A stretch of 64,000 bases of DNA from Geomicrobium halophilum (lineage in GTDB: Bacteria; Bacillota; Bacilli; Bacillales; Marinococcaceae). The DNA is taken from assembly GCF_014207655.1 (NCBI RefSeq), contig NZ_JACHHJ010000001.1, positions 62,001 through 126,000 on the forward strand, given 5' to 3'. Below are positions 1 to 9,376 of this stretch, piece after piece. The position numbers and the translations under genes are program-made. Position 1 is the first letter of the stretch, and each line of letters opens with the position of its first letter. The notes below the pieces were generated by a model. The model was not told the origin of the DNA. It saw only the letters and a program-made list of their open reading frames with translations, and did no database searches.

Positions 1-548
1 CAAAATCTTGGGACAACCGTTACGGGGTAGGTTTATCAATGGAACTATTAAAAGAAGTGAAAGACGAGACGTTACCCAATACATTGTATTCAGGAGCAAC
101 GGTACAGGAAGAGGTTGGCCTTCGAGGGGCTCAGACGGCTGCAAATATGATCCAGCCGGATATTTTCTTTGCTCTGGATGCCAGTCCGGCAAGTGATACA
201 ATTAAGAGTCAGGCTGAATTTGGGCAGCTTGGCAGCGGAGCTCTCTTACGTATATTTGATGGTACCATGATTACTCATCGCGGTATGCGTGAATTTGTGT
301 TAGATACAGCGGAGAGCGGGGATATTCCCTATCAGTATTTTGTCTCACCAGGGGGGACGGATGCAGGTAAAGTTCATATCTCAGGAGATGGCGTTCCCTC
401 GGCCGTTGTAGGCGTATGTGCACGTTACATTCATACAGGCGCTTCCATTCTGCATGTCGATGATTATGAAGCGGCGAAGGAACTGATCACCACATTGGTT
501 CGCAAAGCTGATCGTCAAACCGTCGAGGCGATCCACAACCAAAGTTAA
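1..548 (+). CDS. ytoP: M42-family glutamyl aminopeptidase, 3' part (YtoP-like)
   Basis: The frame is open from the left edge, so the true start lies outside the window and only the C-terminal ~180 residues are seen. The visible part carries the M42 metallopeptidase hallmarks: an AWDNR-like segment (SWDNRYGVG) supplying a bridging aspartate, the VQEEVG motif with catalytic and metal-binding glutamates, and ALDASP. Later blocks ([21 protein letters not shown]) also fit the family. These enzymes are cytosolic, di-metal aminopeptidases that trim peptides, often removing N-terminal Glu/Asp. The assignment to YtoP rests on similarity plus its position beside ytoQ and ytpP. A cellulase M or endoglucanase label, sometimes given to this family, would be misleading. 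Confidence 0.9.
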   Translation, partial: KSWDNRYGVGLSMELLKEVKDETLPNTLYSGATVQEEVGLRGAQTAANMIQPDIFFALDASPASDTIKSQAEFGQLGSGALLRIFDGTMITHRGMREFVLDTAESGDIPYQYFVSPGGTDAGKVHISGDGVPSAVVGVCARYIHTGASILHVDDYEAAKELITTLVRKADRQTVEAIHNQS

Positions 549-554
549 TAAAAA

Positions 555-598
555 ACCGATCAGTGGATGAGGGGTGCCTCTCTCTGATCGGTTCAGAT
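555..598. terminator. Bidirectional intrinsic terminator between ytoP and ytoQ
   Basis: A 9-bp perfect stem (ACCGATCAG at 555-563 with CTGATCGGT at 584-592) has A-rich sequence on its left and T-rich sequence on its right. It can therefore end both the rightward ytoP transcript and the leftward ytoQ transcript. Confidence 0.75.
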
Positions 599-1045
599 TT
601 ATTTTTTTTGGAAGATATAAGCAATCGCTTCCATGGCTTGATCCAGATTTTCAACGACGACTTGCGCTTGATTGGCCATTTCTTTTGCTGGATGATGTAA
701 TGATTCAGGTCGAACTAAAATTAGCGGCTTATTGAGCGCTGTTGCTGCACCTACATCCATGGCTGCGTTCCACTGTTTGTATTGATCGCCGAATAAGGCA
801 ATAACAATATCCGACTTATGCATCAATACATTCGTGCGTAAGTTGTTTAAGGCGGAAGCAGCTTCGTCTTTAAAAATCGCATTCGGTTGTTCTCCGAGAA
901 TTTCTTCGCCAATATGATCGGATCGATCATGATTAGTCATTGGCTCGAAAAACTGAATGGGGAGCTCCTTTTCCATTGCTTTCTTCTTGGCTGTTTCTCT
1001 CCAGTCATCATGAATTTGTCCGGCTAAATACACGGTAAGTTCCAT
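599..1045 (-). CDS. ytoQ: YtoQ family protein (nucleoside deoxyribosyltransferase-like fold)
   Basis: A 148-residue protein starting at ATG 1045. It opens with a YLAGQIHDDWR segment and has an internal run in which a charged/asparagine stretch leads into DIVIALFGDQYKQWNAAMD, ending in alternating hydrophobic strands. This matches the conserved YtoQ family, which resembles nucleoside 2-deoxyribosyltransferases in overall fold. The catalytic activity of YtoQ is not established to my knowledge, so no reaction is assigned. It is transcribed opposite to its neighbours and sits between ytoP and the ytpP cluster as in Bacillus. Confidence 0.85.
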   Translation of the reverse strand: MELTVYLAGQIHDDWRETAKKKAMEKELPIQFFEPMTNHDRSDHIGEEILGEQPNAIFKDEAASALNNLRTNVLMHKSDIVIALFGDQYKQWNAAMDVGAATALNKPLILVRPESLHHPAKEMANQAQVVVENLDQAMEAIAYIFQKK

Positions 1046-1138
1046 CTGATCACCTCATGTTTGATTGTCCTTTATGTTATATCCCCTAGCACGTTGAAAT
1101 TTAAACGGATTTTTGAAAATAGAGAGGTTGGTGATGGG

Positions 1139-2149
1139 ATGCGGACTTTTCTTGCAAAAAAAGGGATTGAGTTATCTTGGCGTACATATGTGCTGACGGC
1201 TTTAAGTTATATGGCTCTGGGGTTGTTTTCTTCACTGATCGTTGGACTCATTATCGAAACGATAGGAGACCAGGTGGGTGTTCTTTTTCTTGAAGAGATG
1301 GGAGCACTTGCCATGAGTCTCCTTGGCCCTGCCATTGGTGTGGCTGTTGCGTATGCCTTGGGGGCACCACCGTTAGTGATGTTTTCAGCGGTGGTTAGCG
1401 GCGCCGCCGGTGAAAGTATGGGCGGTCCAGCTGGGGCGTTTATTGCTGTCTTAGTTTCTGTAGAATTTGGAAAACTGGTCTCAAAGGAAACGAAATTTGA
1501 CATTCTCTTAACGCCTTTTGTTACGATCGTTATAGGATATATAATGGCAACGTCTGTCGGACCGGTTATTGCTAATGGATTACAGGCATTTGGTACGCTC
1601 ATTAACTGGGCAACCGAACAAGAGCCTTTAACGATGAGCATTCTCGTGTCTGCCCTGATGGGGATCGCACTTACGACTCCTTTTTCTAGCGCGGCGATCG
1701 CGATCATGCTTGATCTCGATGGCTTGGCTGCCGGTGCTGCAACTATCGGGTGCAGCGCACAGATGGTCGGCTTTGCCATCAGTAGTTTTCGTGATAACCG
1801 CTTTAGTGGCCTTGTATCTCTTGGAATTGGAACGTCCATGTTACAAGTTCCAAACATTATTCGTAACCCATGGATATTGATTCCTCCTACCGTCGCGGGA
1901 ATGATATTAGCCCCTATAGGTACAATCTTTTTTCAGATGTCCAGCAATGCAGAAGGGGCTGGGATGGGAACAAGTGGATTTGTCGGGCAGATCATGACGT
2001 TGACGACAATGGGATTTACGACGCAAGTTCTGCTTTTAATACTCGTATTTCATATCGTTCTACCAGGAATATTGTCATATGTGATCGCTGAAGCCTTACG
2101 CAAAATGGGTCGGATTCACGATGATGATATGACGGTTAAACAAGGATAA
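1139..2149 (+). CDS. PTS-like sugar transporter subunit IIC (PTS_EIIC_2 family), orphan
   Basis: A 336-residue, highly hydrophobic protein. The longer frame begins at 1061, but ATG 1139 follows an AGAGG ribosome site and starts right where family-like sequence (MRTFLAKKGIELSW) begins. About ten membrane-spanning stretches are visible. Glycine/alanine-rich re-entrant segments such as SGAAGESMGGPAGA and ALTTPFSSAAIAIM are typical of the PTS_EIIC_2 family. Classical EIIC proteins move sugars using phosphate relayed by EIIA/EIIB. Neither partner is encoded nearby, and the known phosphocysteine or phosphohistidine domains are absent, so a real PTS role is uncertain. It lies 19 bp before ytpP and may be cotranscribed with it. 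Confidence 0.8.
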   Translation: MRTFLAKKGIELSWRTYVLTALSYMALGLFSSLIVGLIIETIGDQVGVLFLEEMGALAMSLLGPAIGVAVAYALGAPPLVMFSAVVSGAAGESMGGPAGAFIAVLVSVEFGKLVSKETKFDILLTPFVTIVIGYIMATSVGPVIANGLQAFGTLINWATEQEPLTMSILVSALMGIALTTPFSSAAIAIMLDLDGLAAGAATIGCSAQMVGFAISSFRDNRFSGLVSLGIGTSMLQVPNIIRNPWILIPPTVAGMILAPIGTIFFQMSSNAEGAGMGTSGFVGQIMTLTTMGFTTQVLLLILVFHIVLPGILSYVIAEALRKMGRIHDDDMTVKQG

Positions 2150-2168
2150 TTTTAGGAGGAGAGCCAAT

Positions 2169-2489
2169 ATGAAAAATATAGAAAATCAGGAAACATTTGA
2201 GCAAGCGATTCAGGGTGACAGGGTTGTCGTGATGTTTAGCGCCGATTGGTGCCCGGATTGCCGTGTCATCGAACCTGTCCTTCCGCGTATTGAAGCAGAT
2301 TACCCCGAAGTGGAATTTCTATATGCGGATCGGGATCAATTCATAGACGTTTGCAAGCAGTATGACATATTTGGTATACCGAGTTTCATCGGATTTAAAG
2401 ACGGTGAAGAAATCGAACGTTTTGCTGATCGAAATCGAAAAACCGAAGAAGAAATCACGGAATTTCTCGATCGTTATTTAGCAAAATAA
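2169..2489 (+). CDS. ytpP: Thioredoxin-like protein YtpP
   Basis: A 106-residue single-domain thioredoxin fold starting at ATG 2169 behind an AGGAGAG site. The redox centre is CPDC (FSADWCPDCR, about residues 29-32) instead of the usual CGPC. The cis-proline region reads FGIPSFIGF, as expected for the fold. The CxxC pair supports a thiol-disulfide oxidoreductase role in the cytoplasm; the physiological partner is unknown. It heads the ytpP-ytpQ-ytpR run, with a 31-bp gap to ytpQ, in the same order as Bacillus. Confidence 0.9.
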   Translation: MKNIENQETFEQAIQGDRVVVMFSADWCPDCRVIEPVLPRIEADYPEVEFLYADRDQFIDVCKQYDIFGIPSFIGFKDGEEIERFADRNRKTEEEITEFLDRYLAK

Positions 2490-2520
2490 TAATGTTTCTC
2501 TTAAAAAGGAGGACAGCCCT

Positions 2521-3327
2521 GTGGCTAAGAAATCGAAAGTACTCGAACGAATCAAACAACAGTTTTCGGATCATAAAGTAAGCTTCGATGAAGATAACCA
2601 GCAGATCCGTATTGAACACGAGCAGCTGGGAAAAGGATTAACCCTTGACCTCCCGCGCCTTGAATCAAAATATGAGAACAAGGGGGAGGATGGTTTTAAA
2701 GAAACGGTCAACTATATTCAAGAAACATTTCGGGCGATGGAAAAACAAAAATCACTTTCAGGCAAAGAACAGATGATATTTCCGGTCGTTCGCTCTACCT
2801 CTTTTCCAAAGGAAACCGAGGACGGGCGTGCTTTAATATCTGAGGAGCATACTGCAGAAACACGGATTTATTATGCCCTTGATCAAGGAGAGACGTATGC
2901 GCTCATCGATGAAGACCTGCTTGAGCGTGAAGGAATGAGCGAGCAAAGAATGAAGGAAGCCGCTCGTTTTAACATTCGCTCATTACCAGCCCCCCTCAAA
3001 GCTGATGACGTGGCAGGCAATCGATTTTACTTCGTCAATACGAATGATGGCTATGATGCCAGTCGAATTTTAAATGAAGCATGGTTAAAGGAGATGTCAG
3101 CAAGCATTGATGGCGAGCTAGCACTTGCTGTTCCCCACCAAGATGTTCTCATCCTTGCAGATGTTCAAAATGAACATGGCTACGACGTATTAGGACAGAT
3201 GACCTTTCGTTTTTTCGGGGACGGACGAGTACCTATAACCGCATTACCGTTTATGTATGAGGAAGGCAAACTCGACCCCATTTTTATTCTTGCCCGCAAG
3301 AAACCTAAGCAAGATCGAAAATCATAA
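2521..3327 (+). CDS. ytpQ: DUF1444 family protein YtpQ
   Basis: A 268-residue protein starting at GTG 2521, eight bases after an AAGGAGG site; it reads MAKKSKVLERIKQQF. It is soluble, has no signal peptide or membrane segment, and matches the DUF1444/YtpQ family over its length (conserved middle FPVVRSTSFP, C-terminal HQDVLILADV and ITALPFMYEE). The function is not known. It sits between YtpP and YtpR with short gaps (31 and 15 bp), so the three are probably one operon. The YtpQ call rests on sequence and synteny together. Confidence 0.85.
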   Translation: MAKKSKVLERIKQQFSDHKVSFDEDNQQIRIEHEQLGKGLTLDLPRLESKYENKGEDGFKETVNYIQETFRAMEKQKSLSGKEQMIFPVVRSTSFPKETEDGRALISEEHTAETRIYYALDQGETYALIDEDLLEREGMSEQRMKEAARFNIRSLPAPLKADDVAGNRFYFVNTNDGYDASRILNEAWLKEMSASIDGELALAVPHQDVLILADVQNEHGYDVLGQMTFRFFGDGRVPITALPFMYEEGKLDPIFILARKKPKQDRKS

Positions 3328-3342
3328 TTAAGGAGCATATCC

Positions 3343-3969
3343 ATGAACGTTTTCTATAATCAGGAAGGTTTAGGTGATACATTACTTGTCACCTTTCGAG
3401 AGATCAACACGAGTAAACGTAAGTTAGAGACAAAGGGAGATATTGTACGGCTGCTTGATATTGATAGCGGAGAGACAGCAGGATTTCATATTTTTAACGT
3501 CAGCAAGTATGGAACCGTCACAGGGACAGGGATGTTAGCAGTGACGGAGGATTTGATTGACGTGATTAATCAAGCGCTCAAAGCCAATGATTGGGAAACG
3601 CAATTAAATCTTCCAGAGGAATCCCCGTTTGTCGTTGGGTACGTTCAAAGTGTAGAAGCCCATCCGGATGCCGATAAACTGCGGGTATGCCAGGTGGATG
3701 TAGGTCCTGATACTGAACAACTGCAAATCGTTTGTGGAGCTAAAAATGTTCAAGAAGGACTACGAGTAGTTGTGGCCCGAGAAGGTGCCTTTATGCCAAG
3801 TGGGATGGAAATTCGTGTATCAAAATTAAGGGGAGTGCCATCAAACGGAATGATATGTTCGATCAAAGAACTAGCTATCCCTGAAAAACAGGAAATGCCA
3901 GGCATTCTGTCCCTTGATGAGGGCTACCAGGTGGGCGAAGATTTTTTAAAGCAATACCATTCTGAGTGA
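3343..3969 (+). CDS. ytpR: tRNA-binding-domain protein YtpR
   Basis: A 208-residue protein. The first ~95 residues form a Bacillus-specific N-terminal region. The C-terminal half is an EMAP-II/Trbp111-like OB-fold, seen as VGYVQSVEAHPDADKLRVCQ, then IVCGAKNVQEG, GAFMPSGMEI and SNGMICS. This fold also occurs at the N-terminus of phenylalanyl-tRNA synthetase beta and binds tRNA. YtpR stands alone and is presumed to bind tRNA or another structured RNA; no catalytic residues are evident. It follows ytpQ by 15 bp and is followed by a strong terminator, so it closes the operon. Confidence 0.9.
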   Translation: MNVFYNQEGLGDTLLVTFREINTSKRKLETKGDIVRLLDIDSGETAGFHIFNVSKYGTVTGTGMLAVTEDLIDVINQALKANDWETQLNLPEESPFVVGYVQSVEAHPDADKLRVCQVDVGPDTEQLQIVCGAKNVQEGLRVVVAREGAFMPSGMEIRVSKLRGVPSNGMICSIKELAIPEKQEMPGILSLDEGYQVGEDFLKQYHSE

Positions 3970-3978
3970 CAAAGAAAA

Positions 3979-4012
3979 GGACCATAGGGTTTAGAGGCCC
4001 TATGGTTTTTTG
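3979..4012 (+). terminator. Intrinsic terminator after ytpR
   Basis: The stem ACCATAGGG (3981-3989) pairs with CCCTATGGT (3998-4006) around a short loop and is followed by a run of six T. It ends the ytpPQR transcript. Confidence 0.85.
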
Positions 4013-4176
4013 TTGCTCGTTATTTTACCGAAAACCAAGTCTTTCTAAAAAATACAAGACCATTGCAGGAGTTGTTCGTTTGAAAAAGAATTTTGCCTGA
4101 AAATGCTAGTTGTTTTTTCAGTGCTTCTGTACAATAGAAAATGGTCAAGCATTAAAAGAAAAGAAGGGGATTGCTG

Positions 4177-6597
4177 ATGTCCAGAAAGTGGAGCAATATA
4201 TTTAGAAAGCTCAACCGTTACTTTTTCGGCGAGCAATCAGAAAAAGAAGATTTATACGATCCACCTGTAAACCATAATCAAAGAAGGAAGCGGGAGATTA
4301 CGAGTCTTCAGGAGGACTCCGGTCCCAGGGTGATTCACCGATACCCTAAAGGCGGCAATTTTCACTTCCCAATGGATATACAAGCTACGCCAAGAAGGCG
4401 ACGTGAGTATAAAGAGCGGAAAATGGATCAAGTGGAAGAAAAAAGGGAGTCTTACGGTAACTACCGGCAGTCTCATGGTAATTACACACAGAAAGAGGAT
4501 TCTCCAAGACAAGAAGAGGAAAGGCAGTACTTTTCGAATTCATACTTTTCACCAGAACACATCCCATCTCCGGTTTACGGCTTTCAGACGCAACGTTCCT
4601 TAATCAAACAGGAAGAGGACGAAAGTGAAACCCAGTCGGAAGAAAATTCTTATGGAATGATCTCGGAATCATTGACTATTGTTGGTGAAAACGAACCTCA
4701 GTGGGATGAGGATGGGGAGGAAAAAGAAGAGGAGACAAAAAGATCCACGGATATTGAGGAGACTAACTCTTTTTCCATACCTGAAACAGATACTGCCAGT
4801 GAGCAGCATAAGGAAGAGCAGAATACGACTAATCCCCAACCCCAAGCTTCCAATCATGTACGTGAGCAGTCTCAAGCGTCCCAACACCAACAGATGAAGC
4901 ACTCGTCCACGGAAGATAAAAGACGCGAGAAAAAGCAGCGTCGTGCCATGCGCTCCCAGTCTAGGGATAAGAAACGAACCGTAACGCCCTATAATGTTAT
5001 GATGACTCCTTTCGATCGCTTAAACTATGAGCGTAGAAAGGCACGTGAGAAGGAGCAAGCTGAAAGGATCGAGCGGGAGCAGCAGGAAAGCGAATGGAAC
5101 GGAAAAGGGGAGGGAAACGAACCAACCTCACACATTCCCGAAGACAACCGGGAAAGTAGAACGGAAACCTCAACGCCTGCCGTACAACCATCGAAGAATA
5201 GCACCTATGAATTACCGCCGCTAGATTTATTAGCGAAAACCAATGAAACTACGAATACGCATGATGGTATGCTGCAAGAACAGCAGGAGCAGCTGGAAGC
5301 CACTCTTCATCAGTTTCATGTGGATGCTAAAGTAACGAACGTGACGGAAGGACCTTCGATTATCCGTTTTGAAGTACAGCCGGCCCCGGGTGTTAAGGTG
5401 AATAAGATCACGAATTTAAATGACGATATAAAACTAGCAATGGCAGCAACGGATTTGCGGATTGAAGCACCCATTCCTGGTAAGAACGCGATTGGAATTG
5501 AAGTTCCAAAGCAAAACCGGGCCCCTGTCGCTTTGCGGGACCTTCTTGAAACGGAGGCTTTTCAAAGCCATACAAGCCCTCTTGCTGTCGCCTTGGGACT
5601 TGATATCACCGGCGACCCAAGTATTATAGATCTCGGGAGTATGCCACATGGTTTAATTGCAGGTGCGACAGGTTCTGGGAAAAGTGTCTGTATTAACTCC
5701 ATCTTGTTAAGTCTATTGTATAAAGCGGATCCTGAAGAAGTAAAATTATTACTGATTGATCCTAAGGTTGTAGAACTTGCGTTTTACAAAGATATCCCTC
5801 ACCTTGCCGCGCCAGTCGTCACCGACCCGAAAGAAGCAACCATGTCATTAAAATGGAGCGTTGCAGAGATGGAACGGCGATACCAAGCATTTGCGGAGGC
5901 CGGGGTAAGGGATATTCGCGGGTATAATAAAAAGGCCGATGAACCCATGCCTTATCTCGTGATTGTGATTGATGAATTGGCCGACCTTATGATGGTGGCT
6001 CCCCAAGATGTAGAATCATCGATTAGCCGAATTGCTCAAAAAGCAAGGGCATGCGGCATCCATTTACTCGTTGCTACCCAGCGGCCATCTGTTGATGTCA
6101 TCACAGGCCTGATAAAAGCCAATATCCCGACACGTGCTGCTTTTGCGGTTTCCTCCATGGTGGATTCGAGAACCATTTTGGATACTGGGGGAGCTGAGCG
6201 CCTCATCGGAAAAGGCGATATGTTATTGAGTGAAAACGGCGCTTCAAAAGTCGTCCGTTTGCAAGGAACCTTTGTTTCTGACCAGGAGATTGACGATGTT
6301 GCTTCTTTTGTTCGTCAACAAAAAGCACCAAAGTATCTATTTACAAAAGAAGAAGTTTCTAAAGACATTTCGCGTTCGGAAGAAGATGATTTAATTGAGG
6401 AAGTTTCCTATTTTGTTGTACAGCAAGGAAATGCGTCTACATCACTGATTCAACGACGTTTTCATATTGGCTACAACCGTGCGGCTAGGTTAATGGACAT
6501 GATGGAATCGAAAGGGATTGTATCGGAAGCTGTGGGTACAAAGTCCCGGCATGTACTTATGAATGCCGAACAACTTTCCGAGCTTTTTGGAAAATGA
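4177..6597 (+). CDS. sftA: DNA translocase SftA (FtsK/SpoIIIE family, soluble)
   Basis: An 806-residue protein. ATG 4177 is preferred over an in-frame TTG at 4171 because AAGGGG lies seven bases before it. The first ~350 residues are highly charged, Glu/Gln/Arg-rich and probably disordered, with no membrane segment. That separates SftA from membrane-anchored SpoIIIE/FtsK. The motor follows, with the FtsK alpha region, Walker A GATGSGKS at about residues 496-503 and Walker B VIVIDELADLM, then a C-terminal winged-helix gamma domain (about the last 65 residues) that reads DNA polarity. SftA pumps chromosomal DNA away from the closing septum. It is shorter than B. subtilis SftA, and the difference lies in the linker. 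It precedes murC as in other Bacillaceae, with one gene between. Confidence 0.92.
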   Translation: MSRKWSNIFRKLNRYFFGEQSEKEDLYDPPVNHNQRRKREITSLQEDSGPRVIHRYPKGGNFHFPMDIQATPRRRREYKERKMDQVEEKRESYGNYRQSHGNYTQKEDSPRQEEERQYFSNSYFSPEHIPSPVYGFQTQRSLIKQEEDESETQSEENSYGMISESLTIVGENEPQWDEDGEEKEEETKRSTDIEETNSFSIPETDTASEQHKEEQNTTNPQPQASNHVREQSQASQHQQMKHSSTEDKRREKKQRRAMRSQSRDKKRTVTPYNVMMTPFDRLNYERRKAREKEQAERIEREQQESEWNGKGEGNEPTSHIPEDNRESRTETSTPAVQPSKNSTYELPPLDLLAKTNETTNTHDGMLQEQQEQLEATLHQFHVDAKVTNVTEGPSIIRFEVQPAPGVKVNKITNLNDDIKLAMAATDLRIEAPIPGKNAIGIEVPKQNRAPVALRDLLETEAFQSHTSPLAVALGLDITGDPSIIDLGSMPHGLIAGATGSGKSVCINSILLSLLYKADPEEVKLLLIDPKVVELAFYKDIPHLAAPVVTDPKEATMSLKWSVAEMERRYQAFAEAGVRDIRGYNKKADEPMPYLVIVIDELADLMMVAPQDVESSISRIAQKARACGIHLLVATQRPSVDVITGLIKANIPTRAAFAVSSMVDSRTILDTGGAERLIGKGDMLLSENGASKVVRLQGTFVSDQEIDDVASFVRQQKAPKYLFTKEEVSKDISRSEEDDLIEEVSYFVVQQGNASTSLIQRRFHIGYNRAARLMDMMESKGIVSEAVGTKSRHVLMNAEQLSELFGK

Positions 6598-6631
6598 CGG
6601 TGATTTTTCAAATTAAACACGCGGTCTTTAC

Positions 6632-6660
6632 TTGTGAAAATTCACACGATCTAATATGAT
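6632..6660 (+). promoter_or_regulatory. Sigma-A promoter with palindrome over the -35 box
   Basis: TTGTGA (6632-6637) and TATGAT (6655-6660) are spaced by 17 bp. An inverted repeat TGTGAA-AA-TTCACA (6633-6646) overlaps the -35 box, a typical place for a repressor site. It should drive the nicotinate phosphoribosyltransferase gene. Which regulator binds is not known; the repeat has only 4 bases between TGTGA and TCACA, so it is not a standard CRP/FNR site. Confidence 0.55.
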
Positions 6661-6700
6661 AATTCATAACCTTACTCTAAATTGTACGAGGAGCATTGAC

Positions 6701-7804
6701 ATGAAGGAAATCGATTTAAAATTACAAGGGAAGATCAAACGACTAACCAATCAAACGTTTAAATTTGATAAGCGTGTAGGAGAAGGTTGGTTTTCAGCGG
6801 TTTATTTTTTAAAAACAAAAGAAATCATTAAGAAATATAAACCGGACGACATTGTTACCATGCAATTTTTCCAAAAAAAGAATGCGGTATTATGCGGCAC
6901 GGATGAAGTCATTGCGCTCTTGAAGACATTTGCTGATTACCCAGATGAACTGGAAATCCATTCATTGGAGGATGGAGATAAGATTGAGCCTTATGAGACA
7001 GTGTTGACGATTACAGGTCCTTATCAGCACTTTGGCTATTTAGAAGGCGTCATTGATGGAATCCTTGCTCGTCGGTCTTCAGTAGCCACGAATGTTTATG
7101 AAGTTGTCAAGGCGGCAGGAAGCTCGGGCGTGGAAAAGCCGGTGATTTTTATGGGGGATCGTGATGATCATTTTACCCAGCAGGCAGGAGATGGGTACTC
7201 TGCCTATATCGGTGGTTCGAAGGCGCAATCTACCCATGCGATGAACGAATGGTGGGGAAGGGAAGGTATGGGCACGATGCCTCATGCACTCATTCAAATG
7301 TATCACGGTGATCTCGTGGCTGCCAGCCATGCTTATCTGGATATGTATCCTGATGATCGTTTAATGGCATTGGTGGATTATAATAATGATGTTATTACCG
7401 ATTCACTGCGTGTGGCTCGCGAATTTAATCAACAGCTGGATTCTGTAAGAGTGGATACGTCAGGTAGCATGGTCGATCAATACTTTTGTCGAAACCCGGA
7501 AAAAATGGGAGACTTTGACCCTACGGGTGTGAATGCTCCTTTAATTAAAGCTCTGAGGAGGGCGCTCGATGCCGAAGGCTTTCAACATGTTAAAATTACA
7601 GTAAGCGGTGGTTTTAATGCTGAAAGGATCGAAGCTTATGAGGATGCGAATGTTCCCGTTGATTCCTATGGAGTGGGTAGCAGTTTGTTGGAAAAAACCA
7701 TTAGCTTTACAGGCGATAATGTCCTATTGAATGGTCACCATGAAGCAAAAGCAGGGCGTGAATATCGTCACAACCCAAGATTAGAACGTATTGATCAAAT
7801 GTAG
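6701..7804 (+). CDS. Nicotinate phosphoribosyltransferase (short type)
   Basis: A 367-residue enzyme. The frame opens at 6656, but ATG 6701 with GAGGAG eight bases upstream is the likely start (MKEIDLKLQGKIKRLTNQTF). The length and motifs fit the short nicotinate phosphoribosyltransferase group: DGILARRSSVATNVY, MGDRDDHFTQQAGDGYSAY, THAMNEWWG, VRVDTSGSMVDQY and the phosphate-binding stretch ITVSGGFNAERI with VDSYGVGSSLL. It would join nicotinate to PRPP to give nicotinate mononucleotide, the first step of NAD salvage. Between sftA and murC it looks monocistronic, with its own promoter. Nicotinamide phosphoribosyltransferase is a less likely alternative. Confidence 0.87.
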   Translation: MKEIDLKLQGKIKRLTNQTFKFDKRVGEGWFSAVYFLKTKEIIKKYKPDDIVTMQFFQKKNAVLCGTDEVIALLKTFADYPDELEIHSLEDGDKIEPYETVLTITGPYQHFGYLEGVIDGILARRSSVATNVYEVVKAAGSSGVEKPVIFMGDRDDHFTQQAGDGYSAYIGGSKAQSTHAMNEWWGREGMGTMPHALIQMYHGDLVAASHAYLDMYPDDRLMALVDYNNDVITDSLRVAREFNQQLDSVRVDTSGSMVDQYFCRNPEKMGDFDPTGVNAPLIKALRRALDAEGFQHVKITVSGGFNAERIEAYEDANVPVDSYGVGSSLLEKTISFTGDNVLLNGHHEAKAGREYRHNPRLERIDQM

Positions 7805-7944
7805 ATCAATCAGGTATAAAGGAAACATAAGGAAACTTGGAAAGACAATCTCTTTTCATTATCATTCGCATAGAATATTGTTAGGCGACCCCCCTAACTT
7901 CATTTCTTTGTAAAATGATTGATATTTTGTTTCATTGACGTATT

Positions 7945-8005
7945 TGGTATAATAAGGCAGCATGAATTGATGGCTTGCCCCAGAAAGCGTCCGGATGAGG
8001 GGCAA
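7945..8005 (+). promoter_or_regulatory. Extended -10 promoter and leader hairpin of murC
   Basis: TGGTATAAT (7945-7953) is a strong extended -10 element; no good -35 lies at 17 bp. About 20 bases downstream, TTGCCCC (7975-7981) pairs with GGGGCAA (7999-8005), followed by TTTAATTTT and then GGAGGT. The hairpin could be a leader stabiliser or a weak attenuator. Confidence 0.55.
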
Positions 8006-8028
8006 TTTAATTTTGGAGGTCCGGCGGA

Positions 8029-9333
8029 ATGACTAGTTACCACTTTATAGGTATAAAAGGATCCGGGATGAGTGCATTGGCACAGATTCTTCATGATATG
8101 GATGAACCAGTTCAAGGTTCAGACGTCGAAAAGTATTTTTTTACACAAAAACCTCTCGAAGAACGAAACATCCCGATTTATTCGTTTAATAAAAGGAATA
8201 TAACGCCTGAGCATACGATTGTTGCTTCGGCAGCCTACAATTCCGACAATGAAGAAATTAAAGAAGCGGAGTCAGAGGATCTAACGGTGAAGCCTTATCC
8301 TACTTTTCTTGGAGAGTTCGCTTCTCAATTTACATCCATTGCTGTAACAGGGAGCCATGGAAAAACCTCAACGACTGGTTTGCTTTCCCATGTACTAGGC
8401 TCTTACCGCCCAACATCTTATCTTATTGGTGATGGGACTGGAAAAGGAGAAAAAAATAGCACATTTTTCGTTTTTGAAGCATGTGAATATCGAAGACATT
8501 TTCTTAACTATCATCCTGACTACGCGATTATAACGAATATTGATTACGATCATCCCGATTACTTCAAGGATATTAATGATGTTGTGGATGCTTTCGATGA
8601 GATGGCCTCACAAGTGAATAAAGCCATTATTGCTTGTGGGGATGATGAATATTTGCAAACTCTTAATGCCCCTGTACCTATTGTTTATTATGGAATTGAA
8701 GGAAAATACGACTTTAACGCCGAAAATATCGAAAGCGGAGAAAATGGCACCAGTTTTGATGTCACCATTCGGGGCGATTTTTACGACAACTTTACGGTTC
8801 CCGGATTTGGGGAGCACAATGTACTAAATGCACTGGCAGTGATTGCACTCGCTCACTATGAGCAGGTTCCATCAGGGACGATAAAGGAACGGTTGGCTGA
8901 CTTCCCTGGTGTGAAAAGACGTTTTACTGACAAAGAGTGGAGGTCGCAAATCCTCATCGATGATTATGCCCATCATCCCACTGAGATAAAGGCAACGATT
9001 GAAGCTGCAAGATCGAAGTATCCTGATCGGGAAATCGTTGCTGTTTTTCAGCCCCATACGTTTACCAGGACGGTGACATTTCTTCAGGAATTTGCGGCTG
9101 TCTTAAAGCTTGCTGACCAAGTGTATCTGTGTGACATTTTTGGTTCCACAAGAGAACAGGAAGGGCAGCTGACCATCGACGATTTGCTTGATTTAATCCC
9201 AGATGCTCGCTTACTTCAAGAGCCTGATGTTGGTATACTCGCCGGTCATAAAGATAGTGTGTTGCTGTTTATGGGGGCAGGGGATATTCAGAAATACCAA
9301 AAAGCGTACGAAGAACGTTTTACAGGGCTTTAG
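8029..9333 (+). CDS. murC: UDP-N-acetylmuramate--L-alanine ligase MurC
   Basis: A 434-residue cytosolic Mur ligase that attaches L-alanine to UDP-MurNAc with ATP, the first amino acid step of peptidoglycan stem synthesis. The N-terminal UDP-binding Rossmann region carries [14 protein letters not shown]. The ATP P-loop is GSHGKTST at about residues 108-115, and the central and C-terminal Mur ligase domains carry [30 protein letters not shown] and FQPHTFTRT. The length is normal. ATG 8029 sits behind GGAGGT. Its location just before ytxG matches Bacillus. Confidence 0.96.
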   Translation: MTSYHFIGIKGSGMSALAQILHDMDEPVQGSDVEKYFFTQKPLEERNIPIYSFNKRNITPEHTIVASAAYNSDNEEIKEAESEDLTVKPYPTFLGEFASQFTSIAVTGSHGKTSTTGLLSHVLGSYRPTSYLIGDGTGKGEKNSTFFVFEACEYRRHFLNYHPDYAIITNIDYDHPDYFKDINDVVDAFDEMASQVNKAIIACGDDEYLQTLNAPVPIVYYGIEGKYDFNAENIESGENGTSFDVTIRGDFYDNFTVPGFGEHNVLNALAVIALAHYEQVPSGTIKERLADFPGVKRRFTDKEWRSQILIDDYAHHPTEIKATIEAARSKYPDREIVAVFQPHTFTRTVTFLQEFAAVLKLADQVYLCDIFGSTREQEGQLTIDDLLDLIPDARLLQEPDVGILAGHKDSVLLFMGAGDIQKYQKAYEERFTGL

Positions 9334-9338
9334 CGAGA

Positions 9339-9376
9339 AAGCCCCTTCCCATAGGGGGGTGAAGGCTGTTTTTTTA
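9339..9376 (+). terminator. Intrinsic terminator after murC
   Basis: An imperfect stem (AGCCCCTTCCC against GGGGTGAAGGCT) is followed by seven T. Confidence 0.65.

Noticed and set aside
1207-1857. 216-codon minus-strand frame inside the PTS-like gene
   Set aside because: It lies fully opposite a well-supported membrane protein, has no ribosome site, and no recognisable sequence.
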